DNA of 64,000 bases from Mycolicibacter heraklionensis (GTDB lineage Bacteria > Actinomycetota > Actinomycetes > Mycobacteriales > Mycobacteriaceae). How positions within the stretch are numbered: position 1 is the stretch's first letter; each line of letters begins with the position of its first letter. The notes under the pieces were generated by a model. That model was not told the origin of the DNA. It did no database searches and was given only the letters and a program-made list of their open reading frames with translations. The stretch covers positions 124,001 to 188,000 of the forward strand of contig NZ_LDPO01000003.1 in the NCBI RefSeq assembly GCF_001021505.1, written 5' to 3'. This document shows, piece by piece, positions 45,533-53,367 of this stretch. A program made the position numbers and the translations under genes.

Positions 45533-46035
45533 CAGTGCTCGGCGCGCTGTTTGAGGTGCTCGAGTGTGGCCGTCATACCCGCCTCGAATTCACGCAGCCG
45601 GACGAACACGATCTTCTGCTCCTTGTCCGGCATCGCGGCGATGGCCAGTGAAAGCCCGGACGGCGCGGGCCCCAGCCGCATCCATTGGGTCAATCGGGTG
45701 CCGGTGCCCTCCGGGGCCAGGCTCAACCGCCACGTGGACGTGGGATTGGCGGGATCGCTGACCGCCCAACCGAACACCGTCAGCGGTTCGAATTCGACCA
45801 CCTCGGAGATCGTGGACCATTCCCCGAGGGCGGGGTGCCGGTTGTATCCGGTGAACCGTGCGCCCAGCCGCGGCCCGTCACCGTCGGCCCATTCGACGCG
45901 CTGAAGCTCCTGACTGCTCTCGGCGACCGCGTGGATGTCGCTGGCCACTTCCCAGACGCGTTCCGGCGAGGCGTCGATCCAGGTGGAGACCTCCACCGTC
46001 GGTGCGTCGGCGTAGACGGCTCCGGTCCACTCCAT
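45532..46035 (-). CDS. SRPBCC (START/polyketide cyclase-like) family protein
   Basis: A 167-residue SRPBCC-fold protein with the usual N-terminal strand (VEVSTWIDASPERVWEVASD), a central WADGDGPRLGARFTGYNRH and a C-terminal helix after KIVFVRLREFEAGM. The fold forms a hydrophobic pocket for lipids or polyketides. It lies between a TetR and an LLM enzyme and may bind the same ligand. Confidence 0.83.
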   Translation of the reverse strand: MEWTGAVYADAPTVEVSTWIDASPERVWEVASDIHAVAESSQELQRVEWADGDGPRLGARFTGYNRHPALGEWSTISEVVEFEPLTVFGWAVSDPANPTSTWRLSLAPEGTGTRLTQWMRLGPAPSGLSLAIAAMPDKEQKIVFVRLREFEAGMTATLEHLKQRAEH

Positions 46036-46047
46036 GGCGGGTTCCTC

Positions 46048-46653
46048 TCAGTTGCTGCCCGGGCGACCGGCCGGGTCGGCGGTAGTGCAGAACAGGGTTC
46101 GGGCGGACACCAGCACGCGCAGTTCGCCGGCGACATCCTCCAGCGGCTGCAGGCTCGCCTCGGTGCGGCACATGATGATCGCGCCCTGCATCGCGGCGAT
46201 GCACATGGTCGCCAGCCGGCCCGCCGCGTCGGCGTCCAGCCCGTCGGTGACGAAGCAGTCGATCAGCCGCGTCTTCCAGGCCGCGAAGATCCGTTCGGCG
46301 TGTTGGAGCAGCGGTGACTCCGGCGCTGAGCTGACCGCGGCCGACACCACCGGGCACCCGGCGGTGTAGCCGGTCTCGGTCAGCATCTTTCGCCAGAAGC
46401 CGGTCAGGCGATCGAGCACCGCGATCGGTCCGCCGGCCGCGGAGCCGGTGATGAGTGAGCCGATCGCGTCGCCGCCCAGTTGAACGGCTTCGTCGAGGAT
46501 CTGGGCGCGACCGCCCGGAAAGTGGTGATAGATCGAGCCGCGGGGCGCCCCACTGCGGCTCACCAGGGTGTCCAGGGTGATCCCGTCGGCGCCGCGTTCG
46601 CGCAGCAGTTCCACGGCGGTCAGCACCATCGTCTGCCGGGTGTCGCGCGCCAT
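46048..46653 (-). CDS. TetR family transcriptional regulator
   Basis: A 201-residue TetR protein of the LmrA/YxaF type: HTH (ELLRERGADGITLDTLVSRS; GSIYHHFPGGRAQIL) and a C-terminal domain with AAVSSAPESPLLQHAERIF. The ATG at 46653 is adjacent to a strong inverted repeat (46655-46684), so it is probably autoregulated. The two genes downstream (SRPBCC, LLM) would be controlled with it. Confidence 0.88.
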   Translation of the reverse strand: MARDTRQTMVLTAVELLRERGADGITLDTLVSRSGAPRGSIYHHFPGGRAQILDEAVQLGGDAIGSLITGSAAGGPIAVLDRLTGFWRKMLTETGYTAGCPVVSAAVSSAPESPLLQHAERIFAAWKTRLIDCFVTDGLDADAAGRLATMCIAAMQGAIIMCRTEASLQPLEDVAGELRVLVSARTLFCTTADPAGRPGSN

Positions 46654-46654
46654 T

Positions 46655-46684
46655 GGCCGATTATGGTGGGTTGCATAATCGGCC
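46655..46684. promoter_or_regulatory. TetR autoregulatory inverted repeat
   Basis: Perfect 10 bp arms GGCCGATTAT and ATAATCGGCC are separated by 10 bp and start 1 bp from the TetR start codon. Arm length and position fit a repressor that blocks its own transcription. Confidence 0.65.
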
Positions 46685-46771
46685 GTCAACAGCGCAGCTC
46701 GATTGCCAGGAATGCAGCACCGACAGTGCGCGGTCACCTATAGATTATGAAATTCGGCATATCCGCCCCGT

Positions 46772-46828
46772 TGACTCTGCGCTCAGGGCGGCGGCTTCTC
46801 GCACTTTGTCGCCACCAGCGCAGAGTCA
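46772..46828. terminator. Long hairpin, possibly the displaced terminator of the SDR at 48367
   Basis: Perfect 12 bp arms TGACTCTGCGCT and AGCGCAGAGTCA enclose 33 nt. It ends 4 bp before the IS end. With the IS removed it would lie about 40 bp downstream of the leftward SDR stop, where a terminator is expected. No T-run follows. Confidence 0.4.
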
Positions 46829-47146
46829 TCCCTGAAGGGGTGGGGTCTGGTCAAGGTTTGGTGTGCTGGGGTTTTTTCGGTTTCGGGATATGTGCGGGCA
46901 GCGCTGAATGAGGGTCGGGGTCAATGACGCAGCGCCCGCAGCGTAGCGAGGACGAACGGTCTTGAGGACGCCCGTTTCAGCGCAGAATCGGCGCAGACCG
47001 AAATCGGCAAACCTGGTGTGCAGTTGTGGGTGGTGCCGGCTCTCCAGTGTGAAGCGCAAAGGCTTTGGGGCAGGGCCCGGGTTGTTCCGGGCTGCCGGTC
47101 ATCCCTTCGCCCAAGGCCGATTGGCTAGGGCATGGAGCGGTGCGGC

Positions 47147-47226
47147 GTGCGGTATACGGGGTCAATCAACGCCACGGCCACGCCCGAGGGGGGCCAGACT
47201 CTGCGGCGACCACGCGTATACCGCAC
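47147..47226 (-). ncRNA. Structured non-coding segment after the transposase (possible bridge RNA part)
   Basis: Arms GTGCGGTATACG (47147-47158) and CGTATACCGCAC (47215-47226) form a perfect 12 bp stem around 56 nt, beginning 10 bp after the transposase stop. IS1111-type elements encode their guide (bridge) RNA in this end. A direct repeat CGGGGTCAAT at 46916-46925 and 47157-47166 is in the same region. It could instead be only a terminator. Confidence 0.35.
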
Positions 47227-47235
47227 CCGGATTAC

Positions 47236-48261
47236 TCACGCTGCGTCCTTGGCCAATGCACGAATATGTTCGTCGCGCAGGCCGTAGTAGACCAGGGTGA
47301 GCAGCTTGCGGGCCGCAGCGACCTTGGCGATATTGGTGCCACGTCGGGCGGCGATCCGGTCTTTGTCGGCGGCGATCTTGGCCGTGCACTGGTGCCGTTG
47401 CACTGCCTCGATTGCGGCCCAGCGCACCAGCCTGGATCCCTGTTTGGTGATGTGCCCGCGATGCACCACGGTGTCGGACTCGTAGTGCCGCGGTGTCAGA
47501 CCGGCCCAGGAACACAACTGCTGCGCCCGGGTGAAGCGGTGCACGTCGCCGATCTCGGCCACGAAGACCGCAGCCAGGACCGGTCCCACACCCGGCAATT
47601 CTTGGATCGCCTGGTAGCCGCCGTGGTGGTGTAACTCTGCCGCGATGCGCTCGGACAGGGCGGTTTGCTCGGCATCGAGGATGTCGATCAGACGCAGCAG
47701 CGAGGCGACCCGCTGGGCATACACACCCGACAGTGGGGTGCGTTCGAGGCGTTTGCGGGCCGTGGCGCCGAACAGGTCCGTCGCGACGATCAACACCCCG
47801 GCCTTGGCCAAAACCGCATGCACCTGAGCTTTAAGCCCCGATCGCAGGGCCACCAGTTTGGCGCGGTAGCGGACCAATTCACGCAGTTCCCGTGTTGCCG
47901 GCGGTGCGATCCAGGCCTGCGGCAGACGGTTCATCCGCAACAAGTCCGCCAGATCGGCGGCATCGCGCACGTCGTTCTTCACTCGCCGATAGCGGAATCC
48001 TTTGACACCCAGCGGGTGCGCCAAATGGACACTGGCACCTGCGGCTTGCAGAACATCGACCGCCCAGTACCAGCCGTAGGTGGCTTCGAGCACCACCTCT
48101 GGATTGGGTCCAGCTCGCTCGATCTCCAACGCCAAGGCCACCGGATCGTTGGCGATGCGTACTGCCGCGAGCTGCTCCCCGGTATCGGTTTGACGGACGA
48201 CCACCGATCGCTGTCGGTGCAGGTCAATCCCGACGAACTGTTTTCCGGCATACTCACTCAT
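47236..48261 (-). CDS. IS110 family transposase (DEDD)
   Basis: A 341-residue IS110-type recombinase. The N-terminal RuvC-like DEDD domain has FVGIDLHRQRSVVV, VVLEATYGWYW and VKNDVRDAADLADLL; the C-terminal Tnp20 domain has ELPGVGPVLAAVFVAEIGDV and LCSWAGLTPRHYESD. It is complete with no frameshift. The ATG at 48261 is preferred over a start five codons earlier because it matches the usual N-terminus. Confidence 0.93.
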   Translation of the reverse strand: MSEYAGKQFVGIDLHRQRSVVVRQTDTGEQLAAVRIANDPVALALEIERAGPNPEVVLEATYGWYWAVDVLQAAGASVHLAHPLGVKGFRYRRVKNDVRDAADLADLLRMNRLPQAWIAPPATRELRELVRYRAKLVALRSGLKAQVHAVLAKAGVLIVATDLFGATARKRLERTPLSGVYAQRVASLLRLIDILDAEQTALSERIAAELHHHGGYQAIQELPGVGPVLAAVFVAEIGDVHRFTRAQQLCSWAGLTPRHYESDTVVHRGHITKQGSRLVRWAAIEAVQRHQCTAKIAADKDRIAARRGTNIAKVAAARKLLTLVYYGLRDEHIRALAKDAA

Positions 48262-48263
48262 TA

Positions 48264-48336
48264 GGGGCCTCCCCAATCGTGATTGGTAGTGACACCCCCA
48301 GCATCCGCCGGGAACGTCACGAGGAGCGGAGGCCCC
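48264..48336 (-). ncRNA. Structured IS end upstream of the transposase
   Basis: Outer arms GGGGCCTCC (48264-48272) and GGAGGCCCC (48328-48336) enclose two further stems: CCAATC-GT-GATTGG (48273-48286) and GTGAC...GTCAC (48289-48320). Together they could fold as a compact three-way junction, read either as DNA (recombinase site) or RNA. It adjoins the transposase start. Confidence 0.4.
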
Positions 48337-48366
48337 GCCCCTTCATCACATCAACGGGGAAATCGC

Positions 48367-49206
48367 CTACTTCAGGCAGCTTCCCGCGTCGACCGGCAGG
48401 GTGACTCCGGTGATGTAGCGGGCCTCGTCGGAGGCCAGGAACAGCACGGCGTTGCTGATGTCGATCGCATCCACCCAGGGCACCGGCAGGGTGTGGAACA
48501 TCTGGCAGATCGGCGCCATGTCGTCGGGCCCCGGGTTTTCCAGGTCCGGACGGAACATCTTCCAGGTGCCCTCGTTCATGATCATCCCGGTGCTGACATG
48601 GGTGGGGTGCACGGTGTTGACCCGAATGTTCTGGTGCCCCAACTCGACGGCGAAGGAGCGCATGATGCCCACCACCCCGTGCTTGGCGGCGACGTAGTTG
48701 CCGCAGTGCGGGTAGGCCTTCAACCCGCCGACCGAGCTGGTCAAGATGATCGACCCGCCCTTGCCGCCGGAAATAAGGTGCGGGACGCCCGCTTTGACCG
48801 TCTTCCACACGCCCGAGAGGTTGATGTCGATCATCTCCTGCCAGTCGTGTTCGCTGCACTGGTCCAGGGTGTCGCCACCGTTGCCGATGCCGGCGTTGGC
48901 CACGATGATGTCCAGGCGGCCCAGCTCCTCCACGCCGGCGTCCACCGCGGCCTTGAGCCCGTCGAAGTCGCGCACATCGACCTCGGCCGTGAAGATCCGG
49001 CGACCGCGGGCTTTGACCAGATCGACGGTTTCAGCCAGTTCCGCACGCGTGGCCGGCGGGATGGGCGAGTTCTCGACGATCGGCTTACAGACGTCGATCG
49101 CGATGATGTCGGCGCCCTCCTCGGCCAGCCGCACCGCGTGGCTGCGGCCCTGACCGTGGGCCGCGCCGGTGATGAACGCGACCTTGCCTTCAACACGTCC
49201 AGCCAT
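48367..49206 (-). CDS. Mycofactocin-coupled SDR family oxidoreductase
   Basis: A 279-residue SDR. The NAD motif TGAAHGQGRSHA is that of the mycofactocin-coupled group. Family insertions (AIDVCKPIVENSPIPPAT; HPTHVSTGMIMNEGTWKMFR) and the catalytic Y-V-A-A-K are present, with a C-terminal YITGVTLPVDAGS. The ATG at 49206 is used. It follows two P450 genes on the same strand, so it could oxidise their alcohol product. The IS element sits just behind its stop. Confidence 0.9.
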   Translation of the reverse strand: MAGRVEGKVAFITGAAHGQGRSHAVRLAEEGADIIAIDVCKPIVENSPIPPATRAELAETVDLVKARGRRIFTAEVDVRDFDGLKAAVDAGVEELGRLDIIVANAGIGNGGDTLDQCSEHDWQEMIDINLSGVWKTVKAGVPHLISGGKGGSIILTSSVGGLKAYPHCGNYVAAKHGVVGIMRSFAVELGHQNIRVNTVHPTHVSTGMIMNEGTWKMFRPDLENPGPDDMAPICQMFHTLPVPWVDAIDISNAVLFLASDEARYITGVTLPVDAGSCLK

Positions 49207-49240
49207 GGAAAACCTCAATTCGTAACTTGTAGAAGTGGAT

Positions 49241-50443
49241 TCATCCGACCGAAGCGGGCATGGACTCCCACCCGCGGACCGTCGAAGTCGGTGACAGCGC
49301 TGCCTTGGTGAGGTCGACGTCCCACTCGGGGAAGCGTTTGAGAATCTCCTCCAGCGCGATTCGCCCTTCCAGGCGGGCCAGTGCGGCACCCAGGCAGTAG
49401 TGCGCGCCCACGCTGAAAGTCAGGTGCTGGCGGGCTTCGCGGTGGATGTCGAAGACGTCGCCGTCGGGAGCGAATCGCCGATGGTCGCGGTTGGCCGCGC
49501 CGATCAGCATCATCATCACGCTGCCTTCGGGCACGGTCTGGCCGTAATACTCCACGTCGCGGGTGACGTAGCGTGCGACGTGTGGTGCCGGTGGCTCGAA
49601 GCGCAGCAGCTCTTCGATGGCCTGCGGTATCAGTGCCGGGTTCGCCACCAAATCGCGGCGCTGGTCGGGATGTTCGGCCAGCACCTTGCCGGTCCAGCCG
49701 ATCAGCCGGGTGGTGGTCTCGTTTCCGGCCCCGGCCACCAGCATCACGTACATCAGCAGCTCGTCGCGCGACAGCCGCCGGGTGGTGCCGGATTCGTCGG
49801 TGAATTCGACGTTGAGCAGTTCGGTCATGATGTCGTCGGACGGGTGCTCGACGCGCCAGTCGAGGTAGTCGGCGAAGATCGAGCCGTCGTCGAAGCCCTC
49901 GGACGCAACCGTCATCGGCTTGCCCGCTTCGGTGCGCATGTTGTCATTCGAGCGGTCCCGGATGATCTCCTGATCGGCTTCGGGAATGCCCACCAGCATG
50001 CCGATGACCCGCATCGGCATCTGCGCGCCCAGGTCGGCTACGAAATCGAGGCGGCCGGTGCCGATCAACGGATCGAGGCAACGCGCGCAGTACTCGCGGA
50101 TCTTGGATTCGAGTTCGGCGATCTTGCGCGGCGTGAACATCCGGGCCAGCAGTTTGCGGTGGATGTCGTGGATCGGCGGGTCCTCGAACAGAATCAGCCC
50201 CGGCGGGATCGGGGTGTTGGCCTTGATCAGCTCCAGAATCGCGCCGCGCGCCGAGCTGAACGTCTGGTGATCGACCAGGGCCTTGTTGACGTCGTCGAAG
50301 CGGCTCAGCGCGTAGAAGTCATGCTCGGCGTTGTAGTACAGCGGCGCCTCTTCGCGGAGCCGGCGAAACATCGGGTACGGATCACTGTTGAGGTCAATGT
50401 CATACGGGTCGTAGCGCGCTTCGTCGGTGGTGGTCACCGTCAT
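49241..50443 (-). CDS. Cytochrome P450
   Basis: A 400-residue P450. The I-helix is VAGAGNETTTRLIG, the ExxR is EELLRFE and the heme loop is FSVGAHYCLGAALAR with cysteine near residue 350. It lies between a second P450 and a mycofactocin-type SDR on the same strand. No ferredoxin gene is beside it. The A-G-x-N-E-T-T form is common in mycobacterial sterol- and terpenoid-oxidising P450s, but the substrate is not determined. Confidence 0.93.
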   Translation of the reverse strand: MTVTTTDEARYDPYDIDLNSDPYPMFRRLREEAPLYYNAEHDFYALSRFDDVNKALVDHQTFSSARGAILELIKANTPIPPGLILFEDPPIHDIHRKLLARMFTPRKIAELESKIREYCARCLDPLIGTGRLDFVADLGAQMPMRVIGMLVGIPEADQEIIRDRSNDNMRTEAGKPMTVASEGFDDGSIFADYLDWRVEHPSDDIMTELLNVEFTDESGTTRRLSRDELLMYVMLVAGAGNETTTRLIGWTGKVLAEHPDQRRDLVANPALIPQAIEELLRFEPPAPHVARYVTRDVEYYGQTVPEGSVMMMLIGAANRDHRRFAPDGDVFDIHREARQHLTFSVGAHYCLGAALARLEGRIALEEILKRFPEWDVDLTKAALSPTSTVRGWESMPASVG

Positions 50444-50477
50444 GTTGTCCGTCCCTCGTGTCGGTGAGAGCTGTGGT

Positions 50478-51776
50478 CTACAGGCCGGCGGTGACCGGAG
50501 CCGCCACCGGGGTGAATTCCAGGTGCAGTTCGGTCAATCCGCGCAGGATGAAGGTCGGCTCAAAGGTGAACCGGCGCTCGCCTGCCGGGCCGTGCCTGGT
50601 CTCGTCGAGCCGGATGTCGGTCATCCGATCCAGGATTCGTTCCAGCGAGATACGGCTCTCGGCGCGCGCCAACGGTGAACCCGGACAGGTGTGGCTGCCG
50701 CGGGCGAATGCCAGGTGCTCGCGCACATTGGGGCGGTCGATCCGCAGCTCGTGCGGGTCCTCGAACTTGCGGGGGTCGCGGTTGACCGCCCCGGGGAACA
50801 TGACCACGACGGTGCCGGCCTTGAGCTCCACCCCGCCCAGCGTGGTGGTCTTGCGCACCAATCGGGGGTCGGTCTTCACCGGGCTTTCCAGCCGCAGGGT
50901 CTCCTCGAGGAAGTTCGGGATCTTGCTGCGGTCGCTGCGCAGCTGCTCGACCAGGGCCGGGTCCTCGGCCATGAACCGCAGTGCGGCGCTGAGCAGTTTG
51001 GTGGTGGTCTCCTGGCCGGCGCCGAACAGGAACGTGGCGCTCTTGACCACGTCGATGATCTCGGGAGTCGAGCCGTCCTCGTAGGTGGCGGTGGCCAGGT
51101 CGGTCAGCACGTCGCCGCGCGGGCTCTCCCGCCGGTCAGACAGGTAGCGGCTGAACTTGTCGTCCAGCCAGGCCAGCGGGTCGTGGGCCAGCTCCTCGTG
51201 GTCCAGCGATCCGATGCGGGCCCCGGGCTGTGGTGCGCCCAGCACTTCCTGGAATACCGGCCGGTCCTCTTCGGGCACACCGAGCAGGTCGGCGACCACC
51301 AGCAGCGCGAACGGCCTCGCGTACTCGGAGAGGAATTCGCAGCTGCCGCTGTCGATGAAGTAGTCGAGCTGGCGGTCGGCCAGCCGCCACATGAAGTCCT
51401 GGTTCTCCTTGAGCCGCTTCGGAGTGAGCAGTCGGTTCAGCAGCGACCGAGCCTTGGTGTGCATCGGCGGGTCCATCGTCACCATGTGCTCGGTCATCGG
51501 CATCAGGTGGCGGTTGGCCTCGATCTGCTCGCTGATGTCGTCGCCCTCGGGAGTGAACGGCAGCGGCGGAAAAGGCCCGCCGACAGCGACCAGGTTGGAG
51601 TAGGTGTCGGAGTCGCGGTAGATCTCGTTGGCCTCTTCGTGGCCGGTCACCGCGACCACGTCGTACACGCCCAGCGGAGTCACCGGGTTGCGGGCCCGCA
51701 GGTAGTCGAAGTACGGGTGCGGATCGGGCACCAGGGACTGATCGGTGAAGAAGTCGATCGTCGCGAAGTCAGTCAA
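50478..51776 (-). CDS. Cytochrome P450
   Basis: A 432-residue P450. The I-helix is LFGAGQETTTKLLS, the ExxR is EETLRLE and the heme loop is FARGSHTCPGSPLAR with cysteine near residue 364; the loop has Arg-Gly-Ser where most have Gly-x-Gly. The start appears to be a TTG at 51776 with AGAGAGG upstream. It is first in the leftward P450-P450-SDR group and divergent from a TetR gene. Confidence 0.92.
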   Translation of the reverse strand: MTDFATIDFFTDQSLVPDPHPYFDYLRARNPVTPLGVYDVVAVTGHEEANEIYRDSDTYSNLVAVGGPFPPLPFTPEGDDISEQIEANRHLMPMTEHMVTMDPPMHTKARSLLNRLLTPKRLKENQDFMWRLADRQLDYFIDSGSCEFLSEYARPFALLVVADLLGVPEEDRPVFQEVLGAPQPGARIGSLDHEELAHDPLAWLDDKFSRYLSDRRESPRGDVLTDLATATYEDGSTPEIIDVVKSATFLFGAGQETTTKLLSAALRFMAEDPALVEQLRSDRSKIPNFLEETLRLESPVKTDPRLVRKTTTLGGVELKAGTVVVMFPGAVNRDPRKFEDPHELRIDRPNVREHLAFARGSHTCPGSPLARAESRISLERILDRMTDIRLDETRHGPAGERRFTFEPTFILRGLTELHLEFTPVAAPVTAGL

Positions 51777-51916
51777 CGGGGACCTCTCTGCAGAACGGGC
51801 TGACAGCTGCTGTGCACCTGCTTAGCATGGGCGGGGTTGGGGGGTCAAGGGTTGCGACGCCACTACGATGGCCGCCGAAGGTGTAAAGGTGACGACAACG
51901 ATGCGGAGCGAACGGT

Positions 51917-52570
51917 ATGCCCGAATCGGCTAAGGGACAGCGCAGAATTGGGGCCCCGGACGCGAAGAACCGGACCCTGTTGCTCGACGCTGCGGAAGAG
52001 CTGCTGCTGACCGCCGGCGCCGGCGCGGTCAGCTCCCGTCGCGTCGCCGAGCGGGCGGGCCTCAAGCATCAGCTCGTGCACTACTACTTCCGCACCATGG
52101 ACGACCTGTTCCTGGCGATGTTCCGCCGGCGAGGCGATCAGGGTTTGGCCGAACAGGCGGCGGTGTTGGCGTCGCCGCAGCCGCTCTGGGCGCTGTGGCG
52201 ATTCAACACCGATCCGGCCTGGACGGCGTTGACCATGCAATTCATCACCGTGGCCAACGAGCGCGAGGCCCTGCGGGCCGAGATCGCCAATTACGCCGAA
52301 CGGCTGCGCGCCGAACAGATCGCGGCGGTATCCGGGCTGTTTGCCCGGTACGGCGTCGACGACACGGAGTTCCCGCCGACTGTGCTGATGGTGCTGATGA
52401 CCAGCGCCTCGCGGATGCTGATCATCGAGCAGGAGGCGCTGGGCATGACCCTCGGCCACGCCGAGACCGTGGAGTTCGTCGAGCGCTGGCTGCAACGGCT
52501 CGAGGGGGACCCGCCGCCGTACGCGCCGCTCGCCGGCGTCGCACTGGCCTCGGGGCCCGTCGAGCATTAG
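51917..52570 (+). CDS. TetR family transcriptional regulator
   Basis: A 217-residue regulator with an N-terminal HTH (LLDAAEELLLTAGAGAVSSR; KHQLVHYYFRTMDDLFLAMF) and a helical ligand domain. It is divergent from the P450 at 51776 and convergent with the enoyl-CoA hydratase, overlapping its end by 4 bp. I see no strong palindrome in the 140 bp promoter gap, so its site is unknown. It is one candidate for the unassigned GAGAAT regulator. Confidence 0.87.
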   Translation: MPESAKGQRRIGAPDAKNRTLLLDAAEELLLTAGAGAVSSRRVAERAGLKHQLVHYYFRTMDDLFLAMFRRRGDQGLAEQAAVLASPQPLWALWRFNTDPAWTALTMQFITVANEREALRAEIANYAERLRAEQIAAVSGLFARYGVDDTEFPPTVLMVLMTSASRMLIIEQEALGMTLGHAETVEFVERWLQRLEGDPPPYAPLAGVALASGPVEH

Positions 52571-53310
52571 CGCTGCTTCCTGCCCTGTTGGAGGCGATCC
52601 GCGGCCTCCCAATGCTCGTCGGCGACCCACAACCGGGCGAACGCCGCCACCGCCTCGTCCGCCGAGGCGCCACCGAGCACCCGTTTGATCTCACCGGCCG
52701 ACGGGTTGGCCAAGGACCGGGCCAAGGCGCGCCATTCGGCGTCGAAAGACTCCCGGGGGACCACCCGGTTGATCAGGCCGATGCGTTCGGCCGCCGGAGC
52801 GTCCAGCATGGTTCCGGTGCCGGCCAGCAGCAGCGCCTGACTGTGTCCGACCAACTTGCCCAGCCGCTCGGCGCCACCCCAGGCCGGCATGATCGCCAGC
52901 GACACCTGATTGAACGCGATCTTGATGTCCGCGGCGGCGATGCGGATGTCGGCCGCGACCGCGACTTCGGCGCCACCGCCCAACGCGTGGCCGTTCAGGG
53001 CGGCGATCACCGGTGCCGGAAACGCGGCGATCCGATCACACAGCGTGCGCATCCGCCAGGCCATGGTCGCCGCTTCGGCCTCGGTGCGCAGGGCGGCGAG
53101 CTGCTTGAGGTCGCCGCCGGAGACGAAAGCCCGGTCGCCGCCGCCGGTGATCACCAGCGCCTGCGCCCCGGCGACCTTGTCCAGCGCCCGGTCGAGTTGG
53201 TCCATGGTCTCCGGCGCGATGGCGTTGCGGGCCTGGGGCCGGTCGATGGTGATGATGGCCAGGCCGTCATCCAGTTGCACGTCCAGCTCGTCCGGACAGT
53301 CCTGGCCCAT
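52567..53310 (-). CDS. Enoyl-CoA hydratase/isomerase family protein
   Basis: A 247-residue crotonase (IITIDRPQARNAI; ALNGHALGGGAEVAVAADI; MPAWGGAERLGKLVG). The first catalytic Glu region (GGGAEVA) is kept; the second Glu seems replaced in the NQVSLAIMP segment. It acts on enoyl-CoA from beta-oxidation-like steps. It is divergent from the acyl-CoA synthetase at 53368, with GAGAAT half-sites between them. Confidence 0.87.
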   Translation of the reverse strand: MGQDCPDELDVQLDDGLAIITIDRPQARNAIAPETMDQLDRALDKVAGAQALVITGGGDRAFVSGGDLKQLAALRTEAEAATMAWRMRTLCDRIAAFPAPVIAALNGHALGGGAEVAVAADIRIAAADIKIAFNQVSLAIMPAWGGAERLGKLVGHSQALLLAGTGTMLDAPAAERIGLINRVVPRESFDAEWRALARSLANPSAGEIKRVLGGASADEAVAAFARLWVADEHWEAADRLQQGRKQR

Positions 53311-53333
53311 GGCTCTCCACTCAAGATATTGGC

Positions 53334-53352
53334 ATTCTCAAAAACGGAGAAT
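53334..53352. promoter_or_regulatory. GAGAAT half-site pair, outward arrangement
   Basis: ATTCTC and GAGAAT face away from each other across AAAAACG, between two divergent genes. The half-sites match the recurring operator but the spacing is 7 bp instead of 3, so it could be one half-site for each promoter. Confidence 0.4.
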
Positions 53353-53367
53353 AGCATCGCGGGCGAG

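Larger units (their letters stand above)
46654..46832. other. Gap between TetR and IS element
   Basis: This short non-coding stretch holds the TetR operator (46655-46684) and, further on, a long hairpin (46772-46828). No gene was seen in it. Confidence 0.5.
46833..48345 (-). mobile_element. IS110-family element (IS1111-like features)
   Basis: About 1.5 kb bounded by inverted ends: TGAAGGGGTGGGG at 46833-46845 and its match CCCCGCCCCTTCA at 48333-48345 (12 of 13; 14 of 16 when extended). One transposase gene reads leftward. About 390 bp of non-coding DNA lies after the transposase and about 85 bp before it, both rich in stems. Terminal or subterminal repeats and a long 3-prime non-coding end are features of the IS1111 branch. 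Exact ends are uncertain because no target duplication is expected. Confidence 0.75.

Noticed and set aside
46962..47300. Plus-strand short frames in the IS non-coding end.
   Set aside because: No ribosome site and no protein-like pattern; they cross the stem structure and the end of the transposase.
52195..53367. An in-frame extension of the acyl-CoA synthetase far upstream of 53368.
   Set aside because: It runs antisense through the enoyl-CoA hydratase and through the TetR gene in another frame; composition is that of a shadow frame. The ATG at 53368 gives the normal enzyme length.
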